Shown: piece by piece, positions 17,681 to 25,904 of the stretch
How the letters are laid out: each line of letters begins with the position of its first letter
Position numbering within the stretch: the stretch's first letter is position 1
DNA from: Amycolatopsis solani
GTDB taxonomy: Bacteria > Actinomycetota > Actinomycetes > Mycobacteriales > Pseudonocardiaceae
Reading direction: 5' to 3'
Assembly: GCF_033441515.1 (NCBI RefSeq)
Contig: NZ_JAWQJT010000001.1
Location: 1,550,001-1,614,000 of the forward strand
Length of the DNA stretch: 64,000 bases
Made by a program: the position numbers and the translations under genes
Notes under the pieces: generated by a model
What the model saw: the letters and a program-made list of their open reading frames with translations, nothing else
Told to the model about the DNA's origin: nothing
Database searches by the model: none

Positions 17681-18364
17681 ATGTCCACGCGTACCGCGGT
17701 GGTGACCGGAGCGGCGTCCGGAATCGGGCTGGCGACGGCTCGGAGGCTGCTCGACGACGGCTACCGCGTACTCGGCGTGGACATCGCCGAACTCCCCGAC
17801 GGCATCGAGCCGATCCGGGGCTCGGTCTCCGACGAAGCGACCTGGGCCGGCATCGGCGAGGTGGACGCCCTGGTCAGCAACGCCTACGTGCCGAGCACCG
17901 GGCCGCTCCACGCGATCGATCGCGCCGAGTGGGAACGCCAGCTCGACGTCAACCTGACCGGCACGTACCTCGCGCTGAAGGCCTGCCTGCCGTCGCTGCG
18001 GCAACGGCGTGGCGCGGTCGTGCTGGTCTCGTCGGTGCACGCGCACTTCGGGCTGCCGGGCCACCCCGCGTACGCCGCGAGCAAGGGCGCGCTGGTCGCG
18101 CTGGCCCGGCAGCTGGCCGTCGAATACGCCCCCGACGTGCGCGTCAACTCCGTGCTGCCGGGTCCGGTGCTCACCGAAGCCTGGAACCGGATCTCGCCGG
18201 AAGACCGCGAGCGCAGCGCCCGGGCGACCCCGGCGGGCCGGCTCGGCGACCCGGCCGAAGTGGCGAACGTGATCGCCTTCCTGCTCTCGGCCGCCGCGTC
18301 GTTCGTCACCGGAGCCGAGTTGACCGTCGACGGCGGCTGGTCGGCCGCCAAGGATTCCGCGTAG
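17681..18364 (+). CDS. Short-chain dehydrogenase/reductase, candidate galactose 1-dehydrogenase
   Basis: A 227-residue classical SDR, started at the ATG after GGGAGAGG. The cofactor loop is TGAASGIG (9-16), and VDIAELPD after beta-2 suggests NAD. The catalytic set is N91 region, Ser117/118, Y131 and K135 (YAASK). The C-terminal part includes NSVLPGPVLTEAW and a final DGGWSA, as in many sugar dehydrogenases. It lies between GH27 and dgoD, so oxidation of galactose to galactonolactone is the natural guess. The family is too broad to prove this from sequence. Confidence 0.82.
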   Translation: MSTRTAVVTGAASGIGLATARRLLDDGYRVLGVDIAELPDGIEPIRGSVSDEATWAGIGEVDALVSNAYVPSTGPLHAIDRAEWERQLDVNLTGTYLALKACLPSLRQRRGAVVLVSSVHAHFGLPGHPAYAASKGALVALARQLAVEYAPDVRVNSVLPGPVLTEAWNRISPEDRERSARATPAGRLGDPAEVANVIAFLLSAAASFVTGAELTVDGGWSAAKDSA

Positions 18365-18377
18365 ATGGGGGACACGG

Positions 18378-19523
18378 GTGAAGATCACCGGGGTTGAAAC
18401 GTTTCTGGTCGCGCCGCGCTGGCTGTTCCTCAAGGTCAGCACGGACGAGGGCGTCAGCGGCTGGGGCGAGCCCGTGGTCGAGGGCCGCGCGGAGACCGTG
18501 CGCGCGGCCGTGCACGAGCTGTCCGAGCTGCTGATCGGCCAGGACCCGCTGCGCATCGAGGACCACTGGCAGGTGCTGCGCCGCGGCGGTTTCTACCGCG
18601 GCGGGCCGGTGCTTTCGAGTGCCTTGGCCGGCTACGACCACGCGCTGTGGGACATCGCGGGCAAGGTCCGCGACGCGCCGGTGCACGAGCTGCTCGGCGG
18701 CCCGGTCCGCGACCGCGTCCGCGTCTACAGCTGGGTCGGCGGCGACCGGCCGTCCGGCATCCGCGAAGCCGTGTCCGCGCAGGTCGAAGCCGGGTTCACC
18801 GCGGTGAAGATGAACGTGGCCGGGCCGTTGACCGCAATCGCGTCGCCCGCCGATGTCACTGCCGCCATCGCGCGCGCCTGGGAGGCAAGGGAGGTGCTCG
18901 GCCCGCACCGCGACCTCGCGATCGACTTCCACGGCCGCGTCTCGCCCGCGATGGCCCGGCGGCTGGTCAAGCTGCTCGAAGACGTCCAGCCGATGTTCGT
19001 CGAGGAGCCGATCCTGCCGGAGACGCAGGGTGACGCGCTGCGCTCGATCGTCGAGGCCTCGACCGTGCCGATCGCGCTCGGCGAGCGGCTCTACTCGCGC
19101 TGGGAGTTCAAGCCGGTGCTCGACGCCGGCGTCGCGGTGGTCCAGCCGGACCCTTCGCACGCGGGCGGGATCTCCGAGCTGCGGCGGATCGGCGCGCTCG
19201 CGGAGGTCTACGGCGCCTCGCTCGCCCCGCACTGCCCGCTCGGCCCGATCTCCCTGGCGGCGTCGCTGCAGGTGGCGTTCGCGACGCCGAACTTCCTGAT
19301 CCAGGAACAAAGCGTCGGCATGCACTACCACGAAGGCCGCGAGCACCAGTACCTCGTGGACGCGTCGCTCTTCGCCTTCCAGGACGGCTACGCGGCCCGG
19401 CCGCTGAAGCCCGGCCTCGGCATCGAGGTCGACGAGGAGGCCGTCCGGCGGGCGGACGAGGTCGGGCACAGCTGGCGCTCGCCGGTGTGGCGGCACGACG
19501 ACGGGAGCCTCGCCGAATGGTGA
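18378..19523 (+). CDS. dgoD: D-galactonate dehydratase (enolase superfamily)
   Basis: A 381-residue protein of the mandelate racemase/enolase superfamily, started at GTG. The key residues fall at the same numbers as in E. coli DgoD: metal ligands D183, E209 and E235, with H185 in DFHGRV and H285 in APHCPLGP as the acid/base pair. That agreement makes galactonate dehydratase (galactonate to 2-keto-3-deoxygalactonate) a strong call. The gene lies 13 nt after the SDR, and its end overlaps the next gene by 7 nt. It is the most diagnostic enzyme of the locus. Confidence 0.92.
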   Translation: MKITGVETFLVAPRWLFLKVSTDEGVSGWGEPVVEGRAETVRAAVHELSELLIGQDPLRIEDHWQVLRRGGFYRGGPVLSSALAGYDHALWDIAGKVRDAPVHELLGGPVRDRVRVYSWVGGDRPSGIREAVSAQVEAGFTAVKMNVAGPLTAIASPADVTAAIARAWEAREVLGPHRDLAIDFHGRVSPAMARRLVKLLEDVQPMFVEEPILPETQGDALRSIVEASTVPIALGERLYSRWEFKPVLDAGVAVVQPDPSHAGGISELRRIGALAEVYGASLAPHCPLGPISLAASLQVAFATPNFLIQEQSVGMHYHEGREHQYLVDASLFAFQDGYAARPLKPGLGIEVDEEAVRRADEVGHSWRSPVWRHDDGSLAEW

Positions 19524-20359
19524 TCTGGCTCGAGCGCGGCGACCTGCGCCTCGGCCTGGTCCCGGAGCTCGGCGGCCGCCTGCTGTCCCTGCGCCACCGC
19601 GGCGTCGAGTTGTTGTGGCGCAACGCCGAGCTGCTCGACGACGACCTGCGTGGCGACTACGCGCCGAACGCCGGGCAGATGGGCGACTGGGTCAACTACG
19701 GCGGCGACAAGACGTGGCCCGCGCCGCAGGGCTGGGCCGGCCCGGACCAGTGGCCCGGCCCGCCCGACCCGGTACTGGACTCGGGGCCGTACTCGGTGGA
19801 GTCCGACGGCGACACGGTGATCATGACCAGTGCCCCGGACCCGCGCACCGGGCTGCGGTTCACGCGCGCGATCACGATCCTCGACGACGGCTACCGGCTG
19901 GACCTGCACGCTGCGAACACGTCTTCCCGGCGGGTGCGCTGGGCGCTGTGGAACGTCACCCAGCTGCCGGGCGGCGGTCCGGTGACGGCGGGGCTCGCGC
20001 GTCCCGAAGTCGTCGCGCTGGTCGCGGGCACCGGCACGCCCGAGTACACAGTGGACGGTGGCCGGCTGGTCGTGCCCGCGCAGGACGTCGTCGGCAAGCT
20101 GGGCGTGCCGGGCTCGGCGGGCTGGGTGACGTACGGCGCGTTGACGCTCTCGTTCGACGTCGACCCGGCGGGCGAGTACCCGGACCAGGGGTCGCCGCTG
20201 GAGATCTGGCTGGAGCACCCGCTCCCGGAACCGCTCGCGGAGCTGGGCGACCTGGACCCGCCCGCGCGGATCGTCGAGCTGGAGGTCCTCGGCCCGCTGA
20301 CGACGCTGGACCCCGGTGCTTCGATGTCCCTGACCTGCACAGGTATCGTGGGGGCGTGA
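19517..20359 (+). CDS. DUF4380-like protein, aldose-epimerase-type fold
   Basis: A 280-residue cytoplasmic protein starting at an ATG inside the dgoD stop region. It is beta-rich with LVPELGGRLLSLRHRGVELLW at the start, a pattern shared with galactose mutarotase-like proteins, and GDKTWPAPQGW and RRVRWALWNVTQLPGGG, typical of DUF4380. No member has a firm function that I know of. Translational coupling to dgoD suggests a role in sugar handling, for instance anomer interconversion before oxidation. Its own stop overlaps the purB start as GTGA. Confidence 0.65.
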   Translation: MVIWLERGDLRLGLVPELGGRLLSLRHRGVELLWRNAELLDDDLRGDYAPNAGQMGDWVNYGGDKTWPAPQGWAGPDQWPGPPDPVLDSGPYSVESDGDTVIMTSAPDPRTGLRFTRAITILDDGYRLDLHAANTSSRRVRWALWNVTQLPGGGPVTAGLARPEVVALVAGTGTPEYTVDGGRLVVPAQDVVGKLGVPGSAGWVTYGALTLSFDVDPAGEYPDQGSPLEIWLEHPLPEPLAELGDLDPPARIVELEVLGPLTTLDPGASMSLTCTGIVGA

Positions 20360-21783
20360 CGGACAAGCCCCGCATTCCGAACGTGCTCGCCGCCCGCTAC
20401 GCCTCGGCGGAGCTGGTCTCGCTCTGGTCGCCGGAGCGGAAGGTCGTCCTGGAGCGGCAGCTCTGGCTCGCCGTCCTCAAGGCGCAGAAGGACCTCGGCG
20501 TCGAGGTGCCCGACGGCGTCGTCGAGGCCTACGAGCGGGTCATCGACACCGTCGACCTCGGCTCGATCGCCGAGCGGGAGCGCGTCACCCGGCACGACGT
20601 CAAGGCGCGGATCGAGGAGTTCAGCGCGCTCGCCGGCCATGAGCACATCCACAAGGGCATGACCTCGCGCGACCTCACCGAGAACGTCGAGCAGCTGCAG
20701 CTGCTCCGCTCGCTCGAGCTGGTCCGCGCCCGGGTCGCCACCGTGCTCGCGCGGCTGGCCGCCCTCGCCGTCGAGCACGCGGACACCGTCATGACCGGGC
20801 GCTCGCACAACGTCGCCGCGCAGGCCACCACCCTCGGCAAGCGGTTCGCCACCGCCGCCGACGAGCTGCTGGTCGCCTTCGAGCGGCTCGACAACCTCAT
20901 CGAGCGGTACCCGCTGCGGGGCATCAAGGGCCCGGTCGGCACCGCGCAAGACATGCTCGACCTGCTCGGTGACGAGTCCACTTTGGACCAGCTGGAAGAC
21001 CGCGTGATGCGGCACCTCGGCTTCAACCGCCGGTTCACCAGCGTCGGCCAGGTGTACCCGCGCTCGCTCGACTTCGACGTGCTGTCCACTGTGGTCCAGC
21101 TCGCCGCGGCGCCGTCCAGCCTGGCCAAGACGATCCGGCTGATGGCGGGCCACGAGCTGGTCACCGAGGGCTTCAAGCCCGGCCAGGTCGGCTCCTCGGC
21201 CATGCCGCACAAGATGAACACCCGCTCCTGCGAGCGCGTGAACGGCCTCGCCGTCGTGCTGCGCGGCTACCTGTCGATGATCGGCGAGCTGGCCGGCGAC
21301 CAGTGGAACGAGGGCGACGTCTCCGACTCGGTCGTCCGCCGCGTGGCGCTGCCGGACGCGTTCTTCGCGCTCGACGGCCTGCTGGAGACCTTCCTCACGG
21401 TGCTCACCGAGTTCGGCGCCTTCCCGGCGGTGATCGAGCGTGAGCTGGATCGCTACCTGCCGTTCCTCACGACGACGAAGGTGCTCATGGCGTCGGTCCG
21501 CGGCGGCGTCGGACGTGAGACGGCCCACGAAGCGATCAAGGAGCACGCCGTCGCGGTCGCGCTCGAGATGCGCGAAGGCCGTGCCGACAACGACCTCCTC
21601 GACCGCTACGCCGCCGACGAGCGCATCCCGCTCGACCGCGGCGAGCTGGACAAACTCCTCGCCGACCGGATCTCGTTCACCGGCACGGCCGGGCGCCAGG
21701 TGGCGCAGGTCGCCGCGCGCGTCGAGGAGTTGCTCGAGCGGTTCCCCGAGGCGGCGGGGTACGCGCCGCAGCCGATCCTGTGA
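20356..21783 (+). CDS. purB: Adenylosuccinate lyase
   Basis: A 475-residue enzyme acting twice in purine synthesis: SAICAR to AICAR, and adenylosuccinate to AMP. The fumarase/aspartase signature GSSAMPHKMNTRSCERV is intact and holds the flexible-loop serines. GMTSRDLTENV and TGRSHNVAAQAT carry the substrate-binding histidine regions. The start is the GTG that overlaps the DUF4380 stop (GTGA), with no room for a separate leader. It may therefore be co-transcribed with the galactonate operon or use a promoter inside the DUF4380 gene. Confidence 0.95.
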   Translation: MTDKPRIPNVLAARYASAELVSLWSPERKVVLERQLWLAVLKAQKDLGVEVPDGVVEAYERVIDTVDLGSIAERERVTRHDVKARIEEFSALAGHEHIHKGMTSRDLTENVEQLQLLRSLELVRARVATVLARLAALAVEHADTVMTGRSHNVAAQATTLGKRFATAADELLVAFERLDNLIERYPLRGIKGPVGTAQDMLDLLGDESTLDQLEDRVMRHLGFNRRFTSVGQVYPRSLDFDVLSTVVQLAAAPSSLAKTIRLMAGHELVTEGFKPGQVGSSAMPHKMNTRSCERVNGLAVVLRGYLSMIGELAGDQWNEGDVSDSVVRRVALPDAFFALDGLLETFLTVLTEFGAFPAVIERELDRYLPFLTTTKVLMASVRGGVGRETAHEAIKEHAVAVALEMREGRADNDLLDRYAADERIPLDRGELDKLLADRISFTGTAGRQVAQVAARVEELLERFPEAAGYAPQPIL

Positions 21784-21837
21784 GCTGACGCACCCGTCCA
21801 CAGAATGGAACGAATCCACTCGAACGGGCGAAATCCC

Positions 21838-21877
21838 TAATCTCGATCGCTGACCCCGCGAGCGCTGCGAAGCGCTC
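21838..21877 (+). promoter_or_regulatory. Promoter -10 and leader hairpin before the amino-acid ABC operon
   Basis: TAATCT at 21838-21843 is a good -10. Downstream, GAGCGCT and AGCGCTC (21860-21866 and 21871-21877) form a 7-bp stem closed by a GCGA tetraloop (GNRA class), about 20 nt before the first start codon. It could affect translation or RNA stability. It matches no riboswitch I recognise. Confidence 0.45.
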
Positions 21878-21898
21878 ATCCTCACCATGGAAGAAGCG

Positions 21899-22717
21899 AT
21901 GAGATCCACGCTGTCCAAGATCGCCGCCGCCCTGACCGCGGGCGCGCTGACGTTGACCCTGGCCGCCTGCGGTGGTTCCGACGCGGGGACGAAGACCCTG
22001 CGCGTCGGGACCCTGAGCGACGCCCCGCCGTCGATCTACCTGGAGAACGGCCGCTTCACCGGCTACGACAACGAGCTGCTGCGGGACATCGCCAAGCGTG
22101 AGGGTTTCGAGGTCGAGTTCGTCGGCACCGAGTTCTCCAGCCTGCTGGCCGGCGTCGCGACCGGCAAGTTCGACATCGGCAGCTCGACGATCTCGAGCAC
22201 CGAGGCGCGCAAGAAGACGGTCGCCTTCTCCGACGGCTACAACACCGGCTTCACCACGGTCGTCACGGCGAAGGGCGCCAACCTCAAGGACGTAGCCGCG
22301 CTGTCGGGCAAGCGCCTCGGCGTGGTCCAGGGGTCGGTGCAGGACGAGCTCGCCGGCAAGACCGCCGGGGCCCAGGTCGTCCGCTTCCCCGACTACAACG
22401 CCGGCTTCGCGCAGCTGAAGAACGGCACGCTCGACGGCTGGGTCGTGCCGCAGGACATCGGGCAGAAGTACCTCGACCAGAACCCCGGCGTGCCGCTGGA
22501 GCTCGGCTACACGGTCGAGGACAAGGACACCCCGTCGGCGTTCGCGGTCGCCAAGACGAACACCGATCTGCTGAACAAGCTCAACGACGGGCTGCGGAAG
22601 GCCGTCGCCGACGGTACGGTCGCCCGGATCTACGGCCAGTTCTACAAGAACACGCCGCTGTCCAAGGAACTCCAGCAGGGCGGCCCCGGCCTGCCGGTCA
22701 AGAACGTGGGTGCGTGA
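21899..22717 (+). CDS. Polar amino-acid ABC transporter binding lipoprotein, paralogue 1
   Basis: 272 residues from the ATG at 21899, which GGAAG precedes at 5 nt; a second ATG 12 nt upstream is less well placed. The lipobox LAAC puts the lipidated Cys at residue 24. The family core is present: TLRVGTLSDAPPSIYL, GYDNELLRDIA, and the carboxylate-binding Arg R104 in TEARKKTVAFS. The Asp that normally binds the ligand amino group is replaced by Pro184 in DGWVVPQDIG, whereas paralogues 2 and 3 keep it. Its ligand is therefore likely to differ. It is the first of three tandem binding proteins. Confidence 0.88.
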   Translation: MRSTLSKIAAALTAGALTLTLAACGGSDAGTKTLRVGTLSDAPPSIYLENGRFTGYDNELLRDIAKREGFEVEFVGTEFSSLLAGVATGKFDIGSSTISSTEARKKTVAFSDGYNTGFTTVVTAKGANLKDVAALSGKRLGVVQGSVQDELAGKTAGAQVVRFPDYNAGFAQLKNGTLDGWVVPQDIGQKYLDQNPGVPLELGYTVEDKDTPSAFAVAKTNTDLLNKLNDGLRKAVADGTVARIYGQFYKNTPLSKELQQGGPGLPVKNVGA

Positions 22718-22718
22718 C

Positions 22719-23486
22719 ATGAAGAAGCTGATCGTCACCGTGCTGGCCGCCGCGCTCACGCTGACCGCGTGCGGCGGCGGCTCCGAGAGCGCTTCCCCGA
22801 CGCTGCGCGTGGGGACGCTGAGTGACGCGCCGCCCAACATCTACTTGAAGGACGGCAACTACACCGGCTTCGACAACGAGCTGCTCAAGGCCATCGCGGC
22901 CAAGCAGAACCTGAAGCTGGAGTTCGCCGCGACCGACTTCTCCGCGCTGCTCGGGCAGGTCGCCTCCGGCCGCTTCGACATTGCCAGCTCGGCGATCGCG
23001 CAGACCGACGAGCGCAAGAAGACGGTCGACTTCTCCGCGGCCTACGACTTCGAGACGATGAGCATCCAGGCCAAGCAGGGCACCCCGGTGACCGACGAGA
23101 AGGGCTTGGCGGGCAAGCGCGTCGCCGTCATCCAGGCGACCGTCGGCGACCACTGGCTGACCAGCACCGTTCCGGCCGCGCAGGCCGTGCGCTTCCCCGA
23201 CTACGCCGCCGCGCTGACCGCGTTGAAGACCGGCTCGGTCGACGCGTACATCCTCGACCAGAGCATCGCCGAGAAGAACGTCACCGACAACCCGGACGCC
23301 AAGCTCGTCGTGGTGAAGAGCTTCGTCACCGACGTGCCGCACGGGTTCGCCGTGAAGAAGGGCAACGCCGACCTGCTCAAGAAGGTCGACGACGGGCTCA
23401 AGCAGGTGATCTCCGACGGGACCTGGCTTAAGCTGCACCAGCAGTTCCTGCCGACCGCTCCGGTGCCGGCCGGGTTCCAGGGTTAG
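22719..23486 (+). CDS. Polar amino-acid ABC transporter binding lipoprotein, paralogue 2
   Basis: 255 residues starting 1 nt after the previous stop; an in-frame GTG 9 nt upstream is possible. The lipobox LTAC gives lipidated C18. It has the same core as its neighbours: TLRVGTLSDAPPNIYL, FDNELLKAIAAK, DERKKTVDFS. The amino-group Asp is present (D180 in VDAYILDQS). Clear similarity to paralogues 1 and 3 indicates tandem duplication. It delivers a polar amino acid to the single downstream permease. Confidence 0.88.
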   Translation: MKKLIVTVLAAALTLTACGGGSESASPTLRVGTLSDAPPNIYLKDGNYTGFDNELLKAIAAKQNLKLEFAATDFSALLGQVASGRFDIASSAIAQTDERKKTVDFSAAYDFETMSIQAKQGTPVTDEKGLAGKRVAVIQATVGDHWLTSTVPAAQAVRFPDYAAALTALKTGSVDAYILDQSIAEKNVTDNPDAKLVVVKSFVTDVPHGFAVKKGNADLLKKVDDGLKQVISDGTWLKLHQQFLPTAPVPAGFQG

Positions 23487-23493
23487 GAGAAGC

Positions 23494-24276
23494 ATGAAGA
23501 AGACACTGGTCACGGCGCTCACCGCGACCTTGCTGGCGGCGCTCACGGCGTGCGGCGGCGGCTCGGACAGCGGTGACGGCAAGACCCTGCGGGTCGGCAC
23601 GCTGAGCGACTCGAAGCCGAACGCCTACCAGGAGAACGGCAACTACACCGGTTTCGACAACGAGCTGCTCAAGGCCATCGCGGCCAAGGAAGGCCTGAAG
23701 CTGGAGTTCGCCGCGACGGAGTTCTCGGCGCTGCTCGGCCAGGTCGCGAACGGCACGTTCGACATCGGCAGCTCGGCGATCTCCCAGACCGAGGCCCGCA
23801 AGAAGACCGTCGACTTCTCCGCGCCGTACAACTACCAGTCGCTCGGCATCGAGGCCAAGGAGACCGCCGGCATCACCGACGAGAACTCGTTGGCGGGCAA
23901 GCGGATCGGCGTCGTCCAGGGCACGGTCTCCGACACCTGGCTCGGCTCGAACGCGCCGACCGCGCAGGCCGTCCGCTTCCCGAACGATGCGGCCGCCCTC
24001 AACGCGCTCAAGACCGGCGCGATCGACGGCGCGGTGTTCGACCAGGCCACCGCCGAGGACTACGCGAAGAACAACGCGGACGCGAAGCTCAAGGTGACCA
24101 AGGCGATCACCACGACCATCCCGCACGGGTTCGCGTTCAAGAAGGGCAACAACGACCTGATCGCCAAGATCAACGACGGCCTCAAGAAGGTCATCGCGGA
24201 CGGCACCTGGGTCAAGGTGCACGACCAGTTCGAGCCCACCGCGCCCGTGCCCGCGGAGTTCAAGGCGGGGCAGTAG
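23494..24276 (+). CDS. Polar amino-acid ABC transporter binding lipoprotein, paralogue 3
   Basis: 260 residues with an AGGAG site 5 nt before the ATG. The lipobox gives C20 in LTAC. R102 in TEARKKTVDFSAPYN and D183 in IDGAVFDQATAEDY are the expected amino-acid backbone contacts, so this copy keeps the canonical site. It is closest to paralogue 2. Located next to the permease gene, it is probably the original binding protein of the system, with the other two as duplicates. Confidence 0.88.
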   Translation: MKKTLVTALTATLLAALTACGGGSDSGDGKTLRVGTLSDSKPNAYQENGNYTGFDNELLKAIAAKEGLKLEFAATEFSALLGQVANGTFDIGSSAISQTEARKKTVDFSAPYNYQSLGIEAKETAGITDENSLAGKRIGVVQGTVSDTWLGSNAPTAQAVRFPNDAAALNALKTGAIDGAVFDQATAEDYAKNNADAKLKVTKAITTTIPHGFAFKKGNNDLIAKINDGLKKVIADGTWVKVHDQFEPTAPVPAEFKAGQ

Positions 24277-24282
24277 TCCACA

Positions 24283-25050
24283 ATGGACGATTTTATCAAC
24301 ACGTTCCTGAACTGGGACTACATCACGCAGGTCCTGCCCGACCTGCTGAAGACCGGGTTGCTCAACACGCTCGTGCTGTCGGTGTCCTCGGCGCTGATCG
24401 GCACCGTGCTCGGCATGGTGCTGGCCGTGATGGGCCTGTCCACCAAGTGGTGGCTGCGGTGGCCCGCGCGGATCTACACCGACGTCTTCCGCGGGCTGCC
24501 CGCCATCCTGACGATCCTGCTGATCGGCCAGGGGCTCGGCACGCTCGCGCGGGACGTCGTCGGCACGAACCCGTACCCGATGGGCATCCTGGCGCTGTCT
24601 TTGATCGCCGCCGCCTACATCGGCGAGATCTTCCGGTCCGGCATCCAGAGCGTCGACAAGGGCCAGATGGAGGCCGCGCGGGCGCTGGGGATGAGCTACA
24701 CCAAGTCGATGCTGCTGGTGATCATCCCGCAGGGCGTCCGGCGGGTACTGCCCGCGCTGGTGAACCAGTTCATCGCGCTGGTCAAGGACTCCAGCCTCGT
24801 CTACGTGCTCGGGCTGCTGTCCGGGCAGCGCGAGCTGTTCCGGATCGGCCAGGACCTCGCGGCCAACACCGGCAACCTCTCGCCGCTGGTCGCCGCCGGG
24901 GTGTTCTTCCTGGTGATCACCGTGCCGCTGACGCACCTGGTCAACTACATCGACAAGAAGCTCCGTACCGGGCGCAAGGTCCGGGTCGACGACCCGGACG
25001 ACACCGATCCGGTGGAGATCGGTCCCGGGGGGAGGGTGAGCACGTGGTGA
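24283..25050 (+). CDS. Polar amino-acid ABC transporter permease (HisM/GlnP type)
   Basis: A 255-residue permease with five or six hydrophobic segments. GLLNTLVLSVSSALIG opens the transmembrane domain, and the EAA loop is GQMEAARALGMSYTKSMLLV, followed by VRRVLPALVNQFIALVKDSS, a strong mark of this family. Only one permease gene is present, so it probably forms a homodimer. The C-terminal tail (about 225-255) is unusually long, charged and Asp-rich. The ATPase gene begins at the overlapping stop. Confidence 0.9.
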   Translation: MDDFINTFLNWDYITQVLPDLLKTGLLNTLVLSVSSALIGTVLGMVLAVMGLSTKWWLRWPARIYTDVFRGLPAILTILLIGQGLGTLARDVVGTNPYPMGILALSLIAAAYIGEIFRSGIQSVDKGQMEAARALGMSYTKSMLLVIIPQGVRRVLPALVNQFIALVKDSSLVYVLGLLSGQRELFRIGQDLAANTGNLSPLVAAGVFFLVITVPLTHLVNYIDKKLRTGRKVRVDDPDDTDPVEIGPGGRVSTW

Positions 25051-25787
25051 CGACGGCGGTGCGAACGTCCAGTGTGGAACTGCGGGACATCCACGTCAGC
25101 TTCGGCACGCTGGAAGTCCTGCGCGGGGTCGACCTCAAGGTGCCCAGTGGCAAGACGACGTGCGTGATCGGGCCGTCCGGCTCCGGCAAGTCGACGCTCC
25201 TGCGGTGCGTGAACCGCTTGCAGGAGCCCGATTCCGGTGATCTGCTGCTCGACGGCGAGTCCGTGATCAAGGCCGACCCGGACGCGCTGCGCCAGCGCGT
25301 CGGCATGGTGTTCCAGCACTTCAACCTCTTCGGCCACCGGAGCGTGCTGGACAACATCGTGCTGCCGCTGCGCAGCGTGAAGAAGATCGGCAAGGAGGAA
25401 GCGGCGGAGATCGCCCGCGCCCGCCTCGCCGAGGTCGGCCTCGCGGACAAGGCGCCGTACCGGCCGAGCGCGCTTTCGGGTGGTCAGCAGCAGCGCGTCG
25501 CGATCGCGCGGGCGCTGGCCATGGACCCCGAGGTGATGCTCTTCGACGAGGCCACCAGCGCGCTCGACCCCGAGCTGGTCAAGGGCGTGCTGAACCTGAT
25601 GGCCGGGCTGGCTTCGCGGGGCTTGACGCTGATCGTGGTCACCCACGAGATGGGGTTCGCCAGGAGCGTCGCCGACGAGGTGGCGTTCATGGACGCGGGC
25701 AAGATCGTGGAGCAGGGCCCGCCGGCCCAGCTCTTCGACGACCCCCAGAGCCCCCGCCTCCAACGCTTCCTGTCCCAAGTCCTTTAG
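25047..25787 (+). CDS. Polar amino-acid ABC transporter ATP-binding protein (GlnQ/HisP type)
   Basis: 246 residues, starting at the GTG that overlaps the permease stop (GTGA); another GTG lies 3 nt upstream. Walker A is GPSGSGKST, the Q-loop is VGMVFQHFNLFGH, the signature is LSGGQQQR and Walker B is VMLFDEATSALD. The late motif MDAGKIVEQGPPAQLFDDPQ is characteristic of the glutamine/histidine branch. It powers uptake for the three upstream binding proteins. A dispersed hairpin repeat begins 13 nt after the stop and probably ends the operon. Confidence 0.93.
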   Translation: MTTAVRTSSVELRDIHVSFGTLEVLRGVDLKVPSGKTTCVIGPSGSGKSTLLRCVNRLQEPDSGDLLLDGESVIKADPDALRQRVGMVFQHFNLFGHRSVLDNIVLPLRSVKKIGKEEAAEIARARLAEVGLADKAPYRPSALSGGQQQRVAIARALAMDPEVMLFDEATSALDPELVKGVLNLMAGLASRGLTLIVVTHEMGFARSVADEVAFMDAGKIVEQGPPAQLFDDPQSPRLQRFLSQVL

Positions 25788-25800
25788 GCGCGGCGCGGGT

Positions 25801-25848
25801 GGTCGTGAGTGTTTAGGCGGGTTCTAACCCGACTAAACACTCACGACC
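25801..25848. repeat. Dispersed hairpin repeat, copy 2
   Basis: Arms of 23 nt (25801-25823 and 25826-25848) with one G-A mismatch and a CT loop, sharing TCGTGAGTGTTTAG and its complement with copies 1 and 3. It follows the amino-acid ABC operon, and here the next gene runs in the same direction. It therefore probably works as a one-way terminator and is not tied to convergent ends. Confidence 0.85.
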
Positions 25849-25892
25849 CCGGCACCGCGCAAAACCGGGGGCTTGGTGCGGGCGGGCGCGGG

Positions 25893-25898
25893 TAGCCT
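25893..25898 (+). promoter_or_regulatory. -10 box of a leaderless promoter (MOSC gene)
   Basis: TAGCCT ends 6 nt before the ATG at 25905, with no ribosome binding site between. That spacing is what a leaderless actinobacterial transcript needs. Confidence 0.5.
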
Positions 25899-25904
25899 GC
25901 GGGC

